Shown: positions 1 through 12,788, numbered from the stretch's first letter. The stretch: 64,000 nucleotides of DNA from Chalara sp. BL73 (GCA_918026815.1 CAKJVC010000155.1:248001-312000); one strand, 5' to 3'. Numbers and translations: made by a program. Notes: generated by a model not told the origin, from the sequence alone.

Positions 1-3000
1 TACGAAAGCAGAGAGTAGAGCGACTATCTCAGCTGGCTCATATGCGGCGAGGACATTGTCCAGAATGAGTTCTGTCAGGACCAGCTCGTCGGCCGAATGA
101 ATTTCACACGCCACTTTGCCTTTTAGTTGCACTCTAGAACTCTCATCAATAAACTCGAGGTCTTGGAGCACAAGGATGCGCTGCTCATAGTCAGGCAGTA
201 GTTGCAGATTTTGATCAGACATGAGCAGCCTCAATTGGGAGATGTTCTCCTTGATCAGCCACTGGTCATGACACATGGCATACTGGAAGAATTAGCTTAG
301 TTCACTTACATAGACCCTATCCTAGTAGGCTTGAAATGGAACACTTACATGCTTAATGAACTGAGGACACTTAATACAAGCTTTGAGGAAAGTAAGCCTT
401 CGCTTATTTAATACCGCCGATTAGACTTTTGGGAACTTACCAGCCTTCTGGGTAGCGGCAGACTCCTCATGACGTTTCACAAGAAGTTCTCTGATCTGCA
501 AATGGTTAATCCGAGAGAAGTCGATCTCATTGAATTCCTCAAGCTCCCAAGATGAACAGAGCCGTGAGATTTCTGTTTTAGCCTAGTTGAAAATTAGTAT
601 TTGGCGCAGTATAATGTATAAAATCGCTTCAAAAAGGAGGCATCCAAAAATAAGTCCACAAATACTGACATTCTTCAATTTGATCTCGTCATTCTTCGCG
701 GAGACCAACTCCGGAAGGACTCCTTTCACGATTGTCGTTGTCAGACACTCCAGATCAGCCTATAATTATTAGCGAAGATTTGGGTTGAACATCTACTCTT
801 GACCTTACTAGTGGTATTTGCAAGATTTTAGTGTACACCTTTGTCGAAGTAGGCTTGGTGAACATTTTTCGATACTTAGGCAAGAATGGAAGCAAATCAG
901 TTGAGTCTCTTTGCTCTCTCTGCGTTCTTAATTCGACGACAGAAAGCATAGGTCCGGCTCCACTAGTGAAAATACCTTCTCTTAACAAGATACCGGCAGT
1001 TCGGATACCATCACGATTGTAGACGATCAGACCTGAAATGATCGATTAGTATTGTGGTCAAGTAATTTAAAGAGATGCATACGCTTAGGTGCAAACATCC
1101 TGCGCCCGACCGGAGTTCCACAAAGAGCCAAATGTAGCTCAGAAGTTAATTGCTTATAGTTTTCAGCTGATTGATGACACAAGTCTAGATCAGCATCGCA
1201 GATATCACATGGCTCTCTCTTGATCTTTTCGAGATCTGCCTCAGATATCTTAACGGCCTTCTCTTGTTCTGGAAGAAGTTGTTGAGTGGCATGTTCGCTG
1301 AAACTTCGTTTGATCATCTCCTCAATCTTCAGTGCTTCAACTCGTAAGAGGTTGAGGATCATATTGTATGTCAATCTGAACTGCGACCGAAGTTTGGAAG
1401 CCTCTCCAAGGATCATTTGACGCAGTTCCGTTACTGGAGGTGCCTCGCCACCTCCAGGAGCTACAATAATGACGGACCCGACAGTATCCAAGCCACGACG
1501 ACCTGCTCGACCCGCCATCTGTGTATACTCTCCGGGTAACAAATTCCGGAAAGAGTGGCCATCATGTTTCCTAGTGCCTGAAAAGACGACCGTGCGGGTA
1601 GGAAGATTTAAACCCATGGCAAACGTTTCTGTTGCAAACAAGACCTTGACCAAAGTCTGCGCGAAGAGCATTTCAACCACTTCTTTCACGATAGGCAATA
1701 GCCCACCATGGTGCACAGCAATTCCTCGACTAAGGAGATCTCGTAGCCGAATAATCTGAGGCAACACTCTGTCCTCGGGCTTTAAACGTGCAATCGATTT
1801 CTCGATAACCATGTGAATAGCACTCTTTTCAGTCGCTGTGCAGAAGTCTTGATTGCTGAGTGCATCAGCATTCTCTTCACAGCGTTTCTTAGAGAACACA
1901 AAAATGCAAGCTGGCAGTAGACTCTCTTTTCTGAGGAATTGGACAAGATGCACCCATAAATTCTTGTCTTGAGCCGCAGATGTCATACCACCAGGACGGC
2001 CGCCTCTTCCCATATGCCCTGGGTTGTGACTTGCTCGAGGTTGTCCACTACCGCCACGTTGTGTACCGCCTCGCTGTTGGCCGCCTCGCTGATTTCCACC
2101 TCGTCCTCCCCGCTGATCGCCTCTACCTCCTCGTTGAGTACCGCCTCCCCGCGAAGGAGCTTGTGCTGGAGGAAGTGCCTTAGTCTTATTGCGACCAGAT
2201 AGCGCGTCATTAGCATCCTTCCATCCCCTCTCGATGAATCTCTTCTCAGAGTCAACGATCTTGTGGATGCCTTTATCAGCCCACAGATAGTGCTCTAATG
2301 GCACAGGTCGTTTCGGAGTAGAAATAACATAAATGTCTTTCTTCTTCGTCCTTCCAACCCAAGAAGCAAATTCGTACGTATTCGGAACTGTGGCTGATAA
2401 CATAATCAACGTAACATGCTCAGGCAACATAATGATGACTTCTTCCCAAACTACACCTCTTTCCATATCATTGACATAGTGTACCTCATCAAAGATCACA
2501 AACTCTACATCTCGTATGAGATCAGCTCCTCTGTAAAGCATGCTTCGCAGAATCTCCGTAGTCATGATAAGACAGCTAGCCTCAGGCGCGATTTGTACAT
2601 CTCCTGTGAGGATCCCAACTTCGTCGAACACCTCTCGAAAATCCCGAAACTTCTGGTTACTCAAAGCCTTAATTGGCGATGTGTAAATAGCCTTGGTCAT
2701 GTGCTTGGCTGCTAGAGCTATAGCATATTCTGCCACAACAGTTTTACCCGCAGAAGTATGAGCCGCAACAAATACAGAGTCTCCATTTTCCAGATGATAG
2801 ACAGCTTCTTTTTGAAATGTATCAAGCTCGAATGGCCACTCTCGTGCCATATCTGGCACAAGCTCTCTGAAGTTAGTGATTTCTCGTTTGACATCTACCA
2901 TATGGGCCCAGTCTTTGCCGCCACGCTTCGAGGTAGAGGCAGCAAGTACACCGTGAGGCTTCAAAGCTGGAAACTCGTCAGGGAGCAACGAGTCTATATC

Positions 3001-3807
3001 ATCTTCCTCATAATCGTCGGATGCTTCGCCGGATTCCACCTCATTCTTCGCATCTTCTTCGTCTTGCACTGGTTCTTCTGGTTCCTCATCTAAGACTGTC
3101 TCAACATCCCCAGCTTCATTTTGATTAACGTTCAAATTCGTCTTTGAGAAGTCGAGGCCTCTTGTGAATCCTGGCGGAACCTCCAATAAACCGCCTTTGC
3201 TGCTGAAATTTATAATCTTCTGAAGCTTTGATGCTGCATCCGTAGGTGCAAAATTCGTTACCATGGACTGCTCATCCAATAGCGCAGCAGCTTCGACAGC
3301 GTCAAGCCCGCCTGGCGCAAAAGGATAGAATCCGGCAGCACCACGAACGAAGTCTGCCTTGCTCGCGGGTTTCCGCAAGAATGATGTTGAGTTCTTCGCA
3401 GTTGCGCTGTTTGCAGGAACCGTTACCTCTTTATAGCCCGTGACCCGCCCTTCAAGCCCCTCTCTTGTGAATCGTGTGATAGTTCTCGTCTGAGTCGGCG
3501 CAATCTTGAAGAGTCCAGCGTAATCTGTGGGAGCCTCCCAGCGTCTGCAACCACGTCAAAAAACTGTCTGTATGTAGCATATGGAGACTTACTGCTGAAG
3601 TCTGTTCAGCCATTCTGTCGAGAACTTCGTGGAAGGCGTCAGATATTTTTGCTCGAGCTCCTTCTTGAGGTCCTCCGGATCGAGCTTCACTCGTTTGCGT
3701 GGCAGTTGTTGCTCAAGAACATGGTCGATCCAGTCATCCGCCGTGCCATCTGCAGCGCCAGAATTGAGATGCACTCTTTCCAGAGCACTGACAAGACTAT
3801 CAGCCAT
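1..3807 (-). CDS. SKI2: Ski2-type DExH-box RNA helicase (5' complete, 3' end outside window)
   Basis: Core helicase of the cytoplasmic Ski complex, which feeds mRNA to the exosome for 3'-5' decay. Seven exons can be joined in phase: 3807-3593, 3544-1083, 1032-809, 759-670, 582-441, 380-349 and 282 to beyond base 1. Exon 2 carries the RecA1 motifs in order: AHTSAGKT (motif I), DEVH (motif II), SATVPN (motif III). An RGG-rich insert (about 1990-2160) precedes RecA2 with QMAGRAGRRG (motif VI). Exons 6-7 encode the start of the C-terminal DSHCT region, with LLPDYE and a DELVLTELI-like stretch. The N-terminus (MADSLVSALERVHL) is acidic to about residue 190, as in fungal Ski2 proteins. Mtr4 is the paralogue to exclude; the N-terminal extension and the RGG insert favour Ski2. 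The stop codon lies left of the window. Confidence 0.93.
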
Positions 3808-4237
3808 GATTGCCCTGTTGGCTGATTGGGGAAGGTTATAAAATATTGGCTACTGTCGTCGACATTAAAATACGCGAGTAGAATCTCAATGACAAACTTG
3901 TGCATCAACCATGATATTAAATCTCAACAACAGCCCTTGAATATCTTGCAGATGCGCGACCTCGCATTGTTTGAATAATTCCAGATGATATATTAATTAG
4001 TGGATCCTAACATTCAATGACGATATTTCTGATTGGACTCGACACGCTCGATATTTATGTGATCTCTCCACCCCAAGGAATTGTTCAGATTTTAATTTCT
4101 CAAGAGTAGACACATTATTTGATTAAATGTGTTCTGTTAACTAAAAATCTTTGTGCTTTCCCAACCCGTTGCGCCTCTAAACTCCTAGCAATGCTCGACT
4201 GAGTATCCTTAACGCCTTGCCCCTCATTACCCCTCCA
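3808..4237. other. Intergenic, SKI2 promoter side and CSM3 3' flank
   Basis: AT-rich stretch of about 430 bp between the start of SKI2 and the stop of CSM3, both on the minus strand. It should contain the SKI2 promoter and the CSM3 polyadenylation region. I see no ORF, repeat or RNA gene. Confidence 0.5.
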
Positions 4238-5362
4238 TTACCACATATCGTCTCCCATTTCCGCTGCCATGGCTTCCATGTCCTCGTCAATAACTGCATC
4301 TTCAATTACTTTATTTCCAACTGCAGACTTCTTTGCAATATCTGCCTGCATCATCTCTTCTTCTGCCATTAAAGCATCGAGATCATCAAAGTTGTCTTCA
4401 ACCACCGGTTTACTTCTGGGTTTGGATTGAGTCGTCTTCTCAATTTGCATCCTTTCTTCTTCAGCCAGAAGTGCATCAAGGTCGTCTTCTGGTGGTCCAT
4501 CATGTGCGGAGTTCGAATTCCCAAATATGCTTGAGCGACCACCAAATAAGGAATCTTGCGAATCATCTGCTGGCTCTCGACGAGTTGCTTTGGGTGTAGC
4601 GTCATACAAATCTTCCATATCAGCATCAACGCCTGGTTCCGGGGTCTTGGGCTTTTCAGTAGGGTTCTTTTCGAATATGGGCGCGATTCTCGATGCTGCC
4701 TTCTCCCCTTCCCCATCTTCAATTCGTGTGGTTTCAGGTTGGTCGAATAATGAACCCTCGTGAACTGACAACCTAGGTTTCCCCTCGTTTATCCACTCCA
4801 TCCTCATCATCTGCATCCGCTTCTTGTGTCCCATTTTCTCCACCATGTTCAGAGCGTCGAGGAATTTGGCTTTTGGGAACAAGTCGTCTAACCATAGCTG
4901 ATAGAAAGAGAGGAGTCTGTCGCAATCGGAATACTATCGTGGTCAGTCAAATGATGCAGCAGAACCAACTGACAAACCTCATGGCCTTTGCCCTTGAATT
5001 TCAGGTGATGTTTCGCTTTCTTCCGTAATTTGGGAATGCCTGCATCGGAGAGTAACCTATGGCAAATCAGTAAAATTAGATAAACTGCTGAGATACACTC
5101 ACCTATTCTCATCTAGCTTTACTCTAGGTGCTCTTGGTTTCCTCGTAACCTCGACTTCCTCGTCTATACCCAACGCAGCCCCAGTCGTATCCTTATCTCG
5201 CGAATCTTTTGCAGCATCCTTTGTGTTATTGAGATTGTAGTTGTCTGAAAATGGATCGTTCTGGTCATCTACGTCGTAGTCGAAAAGGTCGTCGAACTCA
5301 TCTCCACCAGCAGTAGGTCCCCCCAAAGGTAATGATTTCGACGCTGTGTTCTCTGGAGCCAT
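4238..5362 (-). CDS. CSM3: Csm3/Swi3-domain replication fork protection complex subunit
   Basis: Partner of Tof1/Swi1 that stabilises stalled replication forks and supports the S-phase checkpoint; nuclear. Exons 5362-5103, 5056-4978 and 4933-4238 join in phase to give 344 aa. The Swi3 domain spans about residues 80-165: it starts PRVKLDENRLLSDAGIPKL, continues with KHHLKFKGKGHE, then a YSDCDRLLSFYQLWLDDLF helix, and ends near KMGHKKRMQMMRMEW. The first 75 residues are acidic (DDLFDYDVDDQND). The C-terminal half is disordered and acidic, with three near-repeats of DDLDALLAEEE (about residues 260-320), a common feature of this family. Start chosen at MAPENTASK, the first ATG. It is divergent from the complex I subunit gene, with 237 bp between the ATGs. 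Confidence 0.9.
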
Positions 5363-5599
5363 TTCAGCGTCAGAATTGTTTTTTTGGGGTCTGGAAATTG
5401 TGGTACAAAAGTCGTAGATCAATACCACTATGCACCTTGTCGCGTCCCGAAAGTACTTGTAAGTGGAAACGCGCCTGCATTAAATGCTGAAGCGGTCAAC
5501 GTAATATGGTGCCAAGACTTGATTCGGCTCAAGTCAACGACAACCTCAAGATTGAAGCTTCAGATTCCAATCGATAAATAGAGCCATTGGCCCGTCAAG
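5363..5599. promoter_or_regulatory. Divergent promoter region between CSM3 and the complex I 21-kDa subunit gene
   Basis: Only 237 bp separate the two start codons, so both promoters must lie here or overlap the 5' leaders. No element is clear enough to name; the inference rests on geometry alone. Confidence 0.45.
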
Positions 5600-6331
5600 A
5601 TGTCGTCAACATCGACGAAGACCACTGATATCCGGCCGTATGTGCCAGCCAGAGCAGTTCAATCTGATTATCCTGTAGGTCCCGCCATCCTCCTTGCAAG
5701 AGCTTCACTAACATCCCCCCACAGCTCATCGATTCAGACCCGTATGCCTCCAATTGACCCTATTTTAGCAGGAAACATACTGATAATAGTAGACATATTA
5801 AGAGAGTTATCAAGTATGCTCGTCCTAGCGATTACGCCGCTGGCATTGGAGCGGCTGGTGTTGCGCCTGGATTGATGCTGCTCTGGGAGAAGTTTGCCCC
5901 TTCGTACGTCGGAAGGGGAGGCTTTGCATCGATCATGCGATTATCTGGTGCTATCGGTGTTGGTGGAGGTTTCCTACTTTTCTACCAGCGCTCCATTCGT
6001 ACGTTTTCCTCTCCTTCTCCGAAAGCTGGGCTAACGACATGCAGTACGATTCTATGGCTTCACAGAGAACCAGAGGGAGATAGATATGGATATGCGAGAG
6101 ATGGTCGACAAGGTCAAGAAGAAGGAGCCATTATACGGACACAGCACCTTGACGCCATACATGCAGGGAGTGGCAGCACGAAACTCGAGATATTCCGCAC
6201 TTTTCATTCATGTTATTCCTTGGTTCAACTTTGTCAACCACAACCAGCACGGAGTTGATACGGCGAAATACTACCAGCAGGCAGAGAGGGAATTAGAGGT
6301 AGAGAGACTTGCGAAGCAAAAATCGGCATAG
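5600..6331 (+). CDS. NADH:ubiquinone oxidoreductase (complex I) 21-kDa accessory subunit, NUXM type
   Basis: Accessory subunit of mitochondrial complex I found in filamentous fungi (NADH-u_ox-rdase 21-kDa family with its C-terminal domain). Four exons, 5600-5674, 5725-5741, 5793-5998 and 6045-6331, give 194 aa; exon 2 is only 17 nt. The N-terminal part carries YPLIDSDPHIKRVIKYARPS, then a Gly/Ala-rich membrane-associated region (YAAGIGAAGVAPGLMLLWE and IGVGGGFLLFYQRS). The C-terminal domain has RFYGFTENQREIDMDMREM, LTPYMQGVAARNS, and ends in HGVDTAKYYQQAE plus a charged helix. There is no classical N-terminal presequence, as is usual for this subunit. It is convergent with TAD2 downstream. 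Confidence 0.9.
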
Positions 6332-6559
6332 ATGAATAGGAGAAATAGTATGGAATCGTGTACATATTGGAACATTTGGTTAATCGGCGTCTTCTGATTC
6401 TATATCTCGAACCGCTGTTCAACAACCCGAATTGACTGCAACATGTGCATTCATAGAGCCTTTGATCATGCTTACAGAGGATCCTGTTATCCCCCATGAT
6501 TTGGTAGTGTTTGGCGAGATTAGCCATCCGGCATCTGATGACTTCATGACACCTCTTAT

Positions 6560-7485
6560 TCAATCATTAGTTTTCCTCCTCTTTACACCCCCAAGCGGCT
6601 CAACCTCCAACTTCAAAACCCTCTCCTTCTTGGGTTTCTTCGGTTCCGGCGCTACAATCCCCGCATCAGCATACACTCCTTCATCCATCCACCCATCCAT
6701 TTTCTTCCCCTACAAATAAAGACAAGAAACAGAAAACAAGCAAACTCACCCCGCTCATTATCCTGCACGTAAAACCTCCTCAACAAAACAATAGCCTCCT
6801 CCCTCAACCACCCCCCGCTAACCTCATAATCTCCTTCCCTCCCCCTCCCTTCCTCTCCATCCTCAAGAGCATGCACCCGGCCATTCCCCCTCTGAATATC
6901 CAACACTCCGCCCGTGCCACCGAACCTCTCATTCCCGCCGCCGAAAAACACCTTCCTGACGCCCATCTGCCGCAGCAAGCTCGCACACATGATACACGGC
7001 TCAATCGTAACATAAAGATCACATTCCCTCAGAACCTCCGGTCCGTACTTCCTCCCTCCGCGCTTTGGCTCCTCACCACCGCCACCGCCATCGCCGTCGC
7101 CATGATCATCATCAGGCGAAGAAGAAGAAGAAGAAGAAGAAGAAGAAGAAGAAGCAGGGGTGCTAAGGATATCATTGATAGCCATAAACTCCGCATGCCG
7201 CGTCCCGTTGTACGAACGATTCGTATCGTTCATGCCGCGGCCGACGACGGCGCCGTCGCGCACGAAGACGCAGCCGACGGGGACCTCGTTGGAGGAGAGG
7301 GCGAGCCGGGCCTTGGACCAGGTCCGTCAGCGGGTTATTTCAGAAAACGGGGGAAGGCTAGGCCAGACCATAGAGAGGGCTTCGCGCATGAACCCCAGAT
7401 GCCGCTCTCGCTCCTCCTCGGGCATCGCGCCTTTGTCGCTTGCGCCGCTTGCCAGCTCCATATCTTCCCTATCAAGCCCGAGCAT
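6560..7485 (-). CDS. TAD2: tRNA-specific adenosine-34 deaminase catalytic subunit Tad2
   Basis: Zinc deaminase that, with Tad3, converts wobble A34 to inosine in tRNAs. Exons 7485-7369, 7311-6750 and 6651-6560 join in phase to 256 aa. Exon 1 encodes the helix ERERHLGFMREALSM, leading into ARLALSSNEVPVGCVFVRDG. The active site HAE (His ligand and catalytic Glu) precedes EPCIMCASLL, whose two Cys complete the zinc site. The C-terminal signature LRRFYVQDNER is followed, across the last intron, by APEPKKPKKERVLK. A nearer TAG acceptor at about 6710 leads to a premature stop, so the acceptor at 6652 was chosen. Between HAE and PCIMC lies a low-complexity insert: about 12 Ser, then Asp/Gly-rich, encoded by a GAA/TTC microsatellite. 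Confidence 0.92.
7118..7153 (+). repeat. (GAA)12 microsatellite inside the TAD2 coding region
   Basis: Twelve tandem GAA units on the plus strand. On the TAD2 strand they are read as a poly-Ser tract within the deaminase domain. Length change in 3-nt steps would keep the frame. Confidence 0.95.
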
Positions 7486-10400
7486 GCGTCACATTAATTT
7501 ATCGCAGCGGCATCCCCTTGGAATTCGCGGCGTTTGAGCGAATCTCGGCTCCTCACCTCATGGGCGCCGGAAACGTGTGATGCGAACAGCCAGAAAAGGA
7601 ACTATGGGTCCCGGGGTACAAAACTGCCTGGAACTTGTGCATCGCATTCGAGTGTCCAGAATGGCGAAAAGGCTAGGGAAAATCTGAATTATCACGTGAC
7701 CTGCGGGTTTTACCCAACCTTCCTTCTTGCACAGTAGTACGAAGAATACGTAGCTCATAATTTATATTGAGAGGCTCAAGTATAGTAATGATTGTCGGTG
7801 TATACATGTGGGAGTGTGGCTAAGGGTATAGATCCTAGAGGCAAATATCTACGTTGTGACTTAGGCGAGGATTAAAAGGGGCAGGCTGCTCGATACAGTG
7901 TTGGTATCGCCATCTTTCTATTGTGACAAGATGAATTTCGAGGCTAGCTTTACTTACTTCCTCATGTTGACTTTCGCAGGACAACCAGAACGGCATCCCA
8001 TATCACGATCTCCGTTCCACCACCGGGTTCTATAAGCTTGGTAGAAAGCATCCCGAACGTCGTCGTCATGTTTGTTATGGATAAATCGACTATGGGTCCA
8101 GAATTTTGCTGCAGCACCAAGCTCCAAGTACATGTTACTAAAGATGCATTCAGCTAGATGATGGGAACGAGATACCCACCGTACCTCATATACTCCAAAC
8201 CCTTTGATATTTTTCATATAGAATATAAAACTCAGACCCCAGCGCCTCAAAATCGCAAGAGGGAGACAGAAAACAGTTTTGTCATATATCGGTGGAATCA
8301 TCACCATTCCCTCGTTTACCGATCCGCCTTCAATAGACGGGAACATGCCAATCAACATGAACGCTCACGCTCCTCTGATGTCTGTTCTGATCCACCTACC
8401 TCTTCCATCCGTTAAACATCATCTAGAACCCACCCATTCAAACCCTCTTAGATTATATCCCCATACAGGTCCAAAGTTACCCACTCTAAAGCAGAACCAA
8501 CTTCCAGGCATATATGGACCCGAGCCCATTCCGCATCCAGGCTCTTGAGAAGCTAATCGATCGAACATAGCGCTCGAAGTTGGCAGGAAGAAGTCTCATC
8601 TTCCTTGCAAAATCGCAATCTCGTAGCCAAAACCAATACCTGGGGCTTTAGTCCTTGTCCTAGGTTCTCTATATAGATACGCTAATTTGATCATCCACTT
8701 GTCAAGTATGTGTAAATATAGATGACGCTTGACGATGAGGGTGGGGGTTCCTAAAGACATGCCGCCCTGGATCGTAACTGTCTGATACCAGGTCAGATAT
8801 TAGTGCAGGAGAGGCATATTGCCGCCACTGGTATCCAAGCTTGTTACAGGAATAGTCAGGCAAAAATATCCTGCTCCTGGTCTCCAATCGGCTAAATCAG
8901 CGTTCTTCATCAGATCACCAACCATACATATTCGCGGGTCATGCCCGTCTTCTGTGCTTACGCATGCACTTACGGCTATGAATAGAGATGGAGATGGCAA
9001 ACATGAGCATGAGACAGTCTTGGAGCAATGATATCGCCTGACAGACAGTTCAATCTTAGGTCTTGACGTCAAAGATGGGGAATCATATTCACAAAATAAG
9101 CGCAGGAAGCGAGTGCGATGAAACACAAAGATACAGTCAGATACTTAGGCTAATATTACGCATTAAAATGTTGCGAGATAAAATTTGTATATGGATAGGT
9201 GATAGGGCTCATAACGGACCGCTATGGCCACTTGATGCTGAATTTTTTATCAATCTACGAGATTCATTCTGTCTGCCCAAGCTCTGTTCCTCCCATCAAT
9301 ACCAGGCACATTTTGTTTGGTTCGAAATGAAATCCTATACTTTGCAAAGCGTTAGCTTCCCCCCACAGCAGAAAATTTGAAGTAAACACTCGTTGAAAAT
9401 GTACAGTCAGTTGAAAGATGAAAAGTCTGAGTTTTTTCAGCATCCGGCACAAGTGCCTTCAGCATTAGCATGGATTTGTAACATCATAGTACTCCTCTCA
9501 GGTTGATGCTAGTAAAATGTACACATACCAGTTAGTTTACCCAAAATATATTCATCACCTAGTATAGCCTGCGTATCTTCATTAGCCTCTGCCATTTGCG
9601 ATGTCCAGTCCTGTCGAGAACAAAGCGAAGAAGACATATTATTCAGGTAATCGAACCAGTTTGTTCGTCATTGTTGATCGGTATTTGATAGTACATGTTT
9701 TGCTCATCATCGTATGCCCCCTCCTCCATTAATCTAAGAAGGGAAAAAGGAATGAAGAATTATATCGCTTACATCGAATAAATACACCGGACCTAGCTTC
9801 AAACAGTTAGCAAAGGTTTTCATGCAGTGGTTCGATGAACACAAGGCAGTGAGAAGGTAGATCAGATAGTCCGTTTGGTCGAGACAGGTAACGTCACCAT
9901 AAATAGAGGGTTGAAGCTCCGGTATGATAGGGGCGACACGAAAGTTCATCATTGGGATGCGAGACGGGAAGGAGAAAGATAGAGAGAGCGCTTACAAAGG
10001 TCCAGGAATACGGATGTCTCGCATACAGCTTAAGACATATATGCCTCTGCCGTTGTACCAGGAGCAGGTGCTGTAGGTTTATCATGCAGCTCACAGTATG
10101 TCGTTGTGAAGGTGATTTATTTCTGCGAGGAGCAGAACCTTCTTTCTTTTAAGGTCGCGGAAAAACTATTAGCGTCAATTTAGCTTGGGTCTAGCCTGAT
10201 TTGTTAAGCGAGATAGTGAATTTTGTCTTCAAACTTGATAATGACCCCATTAAGAGCCTCACATTCTGATTTCTGGCTGACCGTCATGTCACCTTGTCTG
10301 CATTTGCAGCTACGTAATTATTGGCTGTTTTGCTCAAGAGCTTCTTTGCATGTATTTTCTGGTGGCATAGCTAGTACTCCCATAACACATCGAACCATTC

Positions 10401-11039
10401 TTATGCTTACTGAAACTTCACTCATTAAAGGTTCGAGTTGTCGCGATGGAATGTTCTTTGCAGAAGTCTAAGTAGTAGCCAGATGCCAGAAACTCCATGT
10501 GTTGAAATTATGCCAAGCAAAACATTGCCACCTTGAAAATAATCATCAATGCCCCTTTTCCACGTTGCTATGCCCTGTATCCCAGTTCCATGCTCCCCGG
10601 AGTGCTTGCTGCAGCATCGTACAGACAGTCGAAGATATTTTTATTTTCCAAGCCTGCCAGCTTGCGCTCTCCATGTTCTTGGTAAACAAAGTCTTGCGCC
10701 AAACGGAAATGACAGCAGAAACACGCCAGATGGAAAGTGCCAAATGCGTTGTAGTAGACGAATAACACCAGCATACCCAGCCCTTCCTTCCCAGATCCTT
10801 GCTTTCAACTCCCATAATTTGCAACAACGCGTAGGGGGAATCTCATGACTGGTTGAACTCCGCGCTACAGTATATGAAATGCGAAATGCGGCCCGATGAT
10901 GCAGCAACCTTCAGCAAACTCCTCCCAATGAACCATAAAGAAACAGCAAGTGCCATGTACAATGCTGGGCAAATGTGAAAAGATAATGAATGAAAAACCC
11001 AAAAGTCCCAACGCCTAGCCGTAAAATAAATGACACCAT
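7486..11039. other. Gene-poor stretch of 3.5 kb
   Basis: No recognisable gene. The longest plausible minus-strand frames are at 7954-8358 (134 codons, with a hydrophobic patch DKTVFCLPLAILRRWGLSFIF) and 8800-9126, but no start, splice pattern or domain joins them convincingly. The part nearest TAD2 should hold its promoter. The part nearest 11040 is the 3' flank of the Whi3/Scw1 gene. Confidence 0.5.
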
Positions 11040-12788
11040 CTATCGTCCCATCATGTATGGAGGAAATCCATTGTTTCCACCATTCATCATATTTCCAGGT
11101 CCTCCAGCAGCCATTGCTCCAGAGTAGGCTTGCTGGTTCCAAGCATTAGGTCCATAAGATGTCGCGGCGTAATGGCCATTTGCTCCGTTCACAGCGCTCA
11201 TATTGTTTGCGTAAGTTGGTCGTGTGGAACCAAGTCCTGGCGGGGCCGAAAGACCCGGTGGAGGGCCACTGGCAGTGCTGAAAGATGCTCCTGGACCAGC
11301 AAGCATAACGCCGTTCATGCTCTGCATCGTGCCTGCAATATTTGAAGGGCCAGTAGACGACATGCCCTGTCCAGAACGAACGCCAAGCGGGTTCTTGGAA
11401 AAGCTCAGCCGGATGCCGCCTTTCACACTATTATGAAGCGGGTGGCCATAGAGTTCGTGGAGTGCCTTGGTTGCGAAGGAAACGTCTTCAAATTCTACAA
11501 AGCACATAGGGCCATTCTGTTTGGTACGGAAGCACAGCCGCTTGTAACCACGCTGTTTTGAGAACATTTGCTTGAGCTCATCCTCGGACGTATCAAGAGG
11601 AAGATTGCCAACGTAAAGCGTGTTGCACGGAGGATTCTGATCCGCTGGATTGACAGGAGGAAAGTTGTGTCGCTGATAGTGTTGGTGGTTGAGTTGGTAA
11701 TTTACAGGAGGCCCTCCATTAGTCACACTCATTGCAGTTGGAGACATCGGATTCGTGTGAGATGATAGTGCTTGTGGGGTCATGGAGGAGGAGTAGGCAG
11801 ACATTGGTGTTGAACTAGCAACATTGCTCGTGTTAAGAGAAAGGCCAGCAAGACGTTGGATCGGAATCTGAGGATTGGTTGGTCGGCGTGCTTGGATCGA
11901 AGATGGGCCATTCTCAGCGTAGGCGATGGGGTCTTTCAGAAGTTCGCCAGTCTCGTCGTCATCAATAGAATCATCATTGATTACAGATTTTCCCGTGATT
12001 CTCGTTCGCTCGCTAAGATGGTTGCCGATTGGCGACTGGGGAGAAAAGAGGCTCTGGTAGTGTGCACTATTTTCTGGATTTGGTAGCTCATTGCTTGCAT
12101 ATGCAGGATTTGTTGGTGGGGAGACTCGAGATGATTGGAAAGATCCATTGTATCTCGAGGATTGTCGGGATGCAGTAGGTCCAGTGGATGAAGCTGTCGA
12201 TGACGTCGAGCTCGAAGGACCAGGAGCCGAAGTGTTATCAATGGTATATCTTCGCGAATATGTTGGGCTGCCGGGCAGAAATTCGACCAACATTTCAGCA
12301 TCTCCGTTTGGCTTTCCATTCAACATACTTTTAGCTTCCAACGCCCCCGAATGGGTCTTGAAGCGCAAGACAGCTGATCGGAATCCAGCATCTTCAGACT
12401 TGTCTGTTGACAGGACCTCTGCATCGACAAATTCCTTTGACCATACCACCATCAATCTCAATGTATCCTCCGTTGTGTTCAAAGGGAGTCGGCGAATGAG
12501 GACTGATGAAGGCCCAGAGGTAAATGCGCTACTTGCTGATTGTACTGTAGTTTGGCCGTTCTCGGTCGCAAACACATTCGCGGTCGACATTGATAAGGAC
12601 TGGTAAGGCGGCTGTCCGCCATTGGAACGAAAGTTCGGACCAGATGAAGGAAAGTTTGGGGGATTCATGGCATTCTTTGGTGATGCGCTGGCGGAATAAA
12701 GAGTTTCAATATCAGCCGATGATGTATGACGGCTCTGTAGTGTCGATAGATTATTACTTGCGCCGGATTGTATGTGGACGACACTCAT
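11040..12788 (-). CDS. Whi3/Scw1-like RNA-binding protein with two RRMs
   Basis: mRNA-binding regulator of the family that includes S. cerevisiae Whi3/Whi4 (binds cyclin and other mRNAs) and S. pombe Scw1 (cell wall and septation). Single exon, 582 aa from [10 protein letters not shown], the first in-frame ATG. RRM1 lies at about residues 95-175 ([20 protein letters not shown]) and is divergent. The middle 210 residues are Ser/Pro/Asn-rich and disordered. RRM2 at about 388-467 is highly canonical ([18 protein letters not shown] as RNP2 region, [10 protein letters not shown] as RNP1) and runs into [18 protein letters not shown], the family signature. The tail is Gly/Asn/Met-rich, low-complexity and potentially phase-separating. 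It probably has a long pyrimidine-rich 5' leader reaching toward 13.7 kb. Confidence 0.88.
   Translation of the reverse strand: MSVVHIQSGASNNLSTLQSRHTSSADIETLYSASASPKNAMNPPNFPSSGPNFRSNGGQPPYQSLSMSTANVFATENGQTTVQSASSAFTSGPSSVLIRRLPLNTTEDTLRLMVVWSKEFVDAEVLSTDKSEDAGFRSAVLRFKTHSGALEAKSMLNGKPNGDAEMLVEFLPGSPTYSRRYTIDNTSAPGPSSSTSSTASSTGPTASRQSSRYNGSFQSSRVSPPTNPAYASNELPNPENSAHYQSLFSPQSPIGNHLSERTRITGKSVINDDSIDDDETGELLKDPIAYAENGPSSIQARRPTNPQIPIQRLAGLSLNTSNVASSTPMSAYSSSMTPQALSSHTNPMSPTAMSVTNGGPPVNYQLNHQHYQRHNFPPVNPADQNPPCNTLYVGNLPLDTSEDELKQMFSKQRGYKRLCFRTKQNGPMCFVEFEDVSFATKALHELYGHPLHNSVKGGIRLSFSKNPLGVRSGQGMSSTGPSNIAGTMQSMNGVMLAGPGASFSTASGPPPGLSAPPGLGSTRPTYANNMSAVNGANGHYAATSYGPNAWNQQAYSGAMAAGGPGNMMNGGNNGFPPYMMGR

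Noticed and set aside
6652..6709. Alternative TAD2 last-intron acceptor (TAG at about 6710)
   Set aside because: Phase fails and gives an early stop; the acceptor at 6652 restores NERAPEPKK.
6871..7497. 208-codon plus-strand frame opposite TAD2
   Set aside because: Antisense shadow of TAD2; its Arg-rich run comes from the GAA microsatellite.
7954..9126. Minus-strand frames that might form a small multi-exon gene
   Set aside because: Hydrophobic patch only; no consistent start, splice sites or family.
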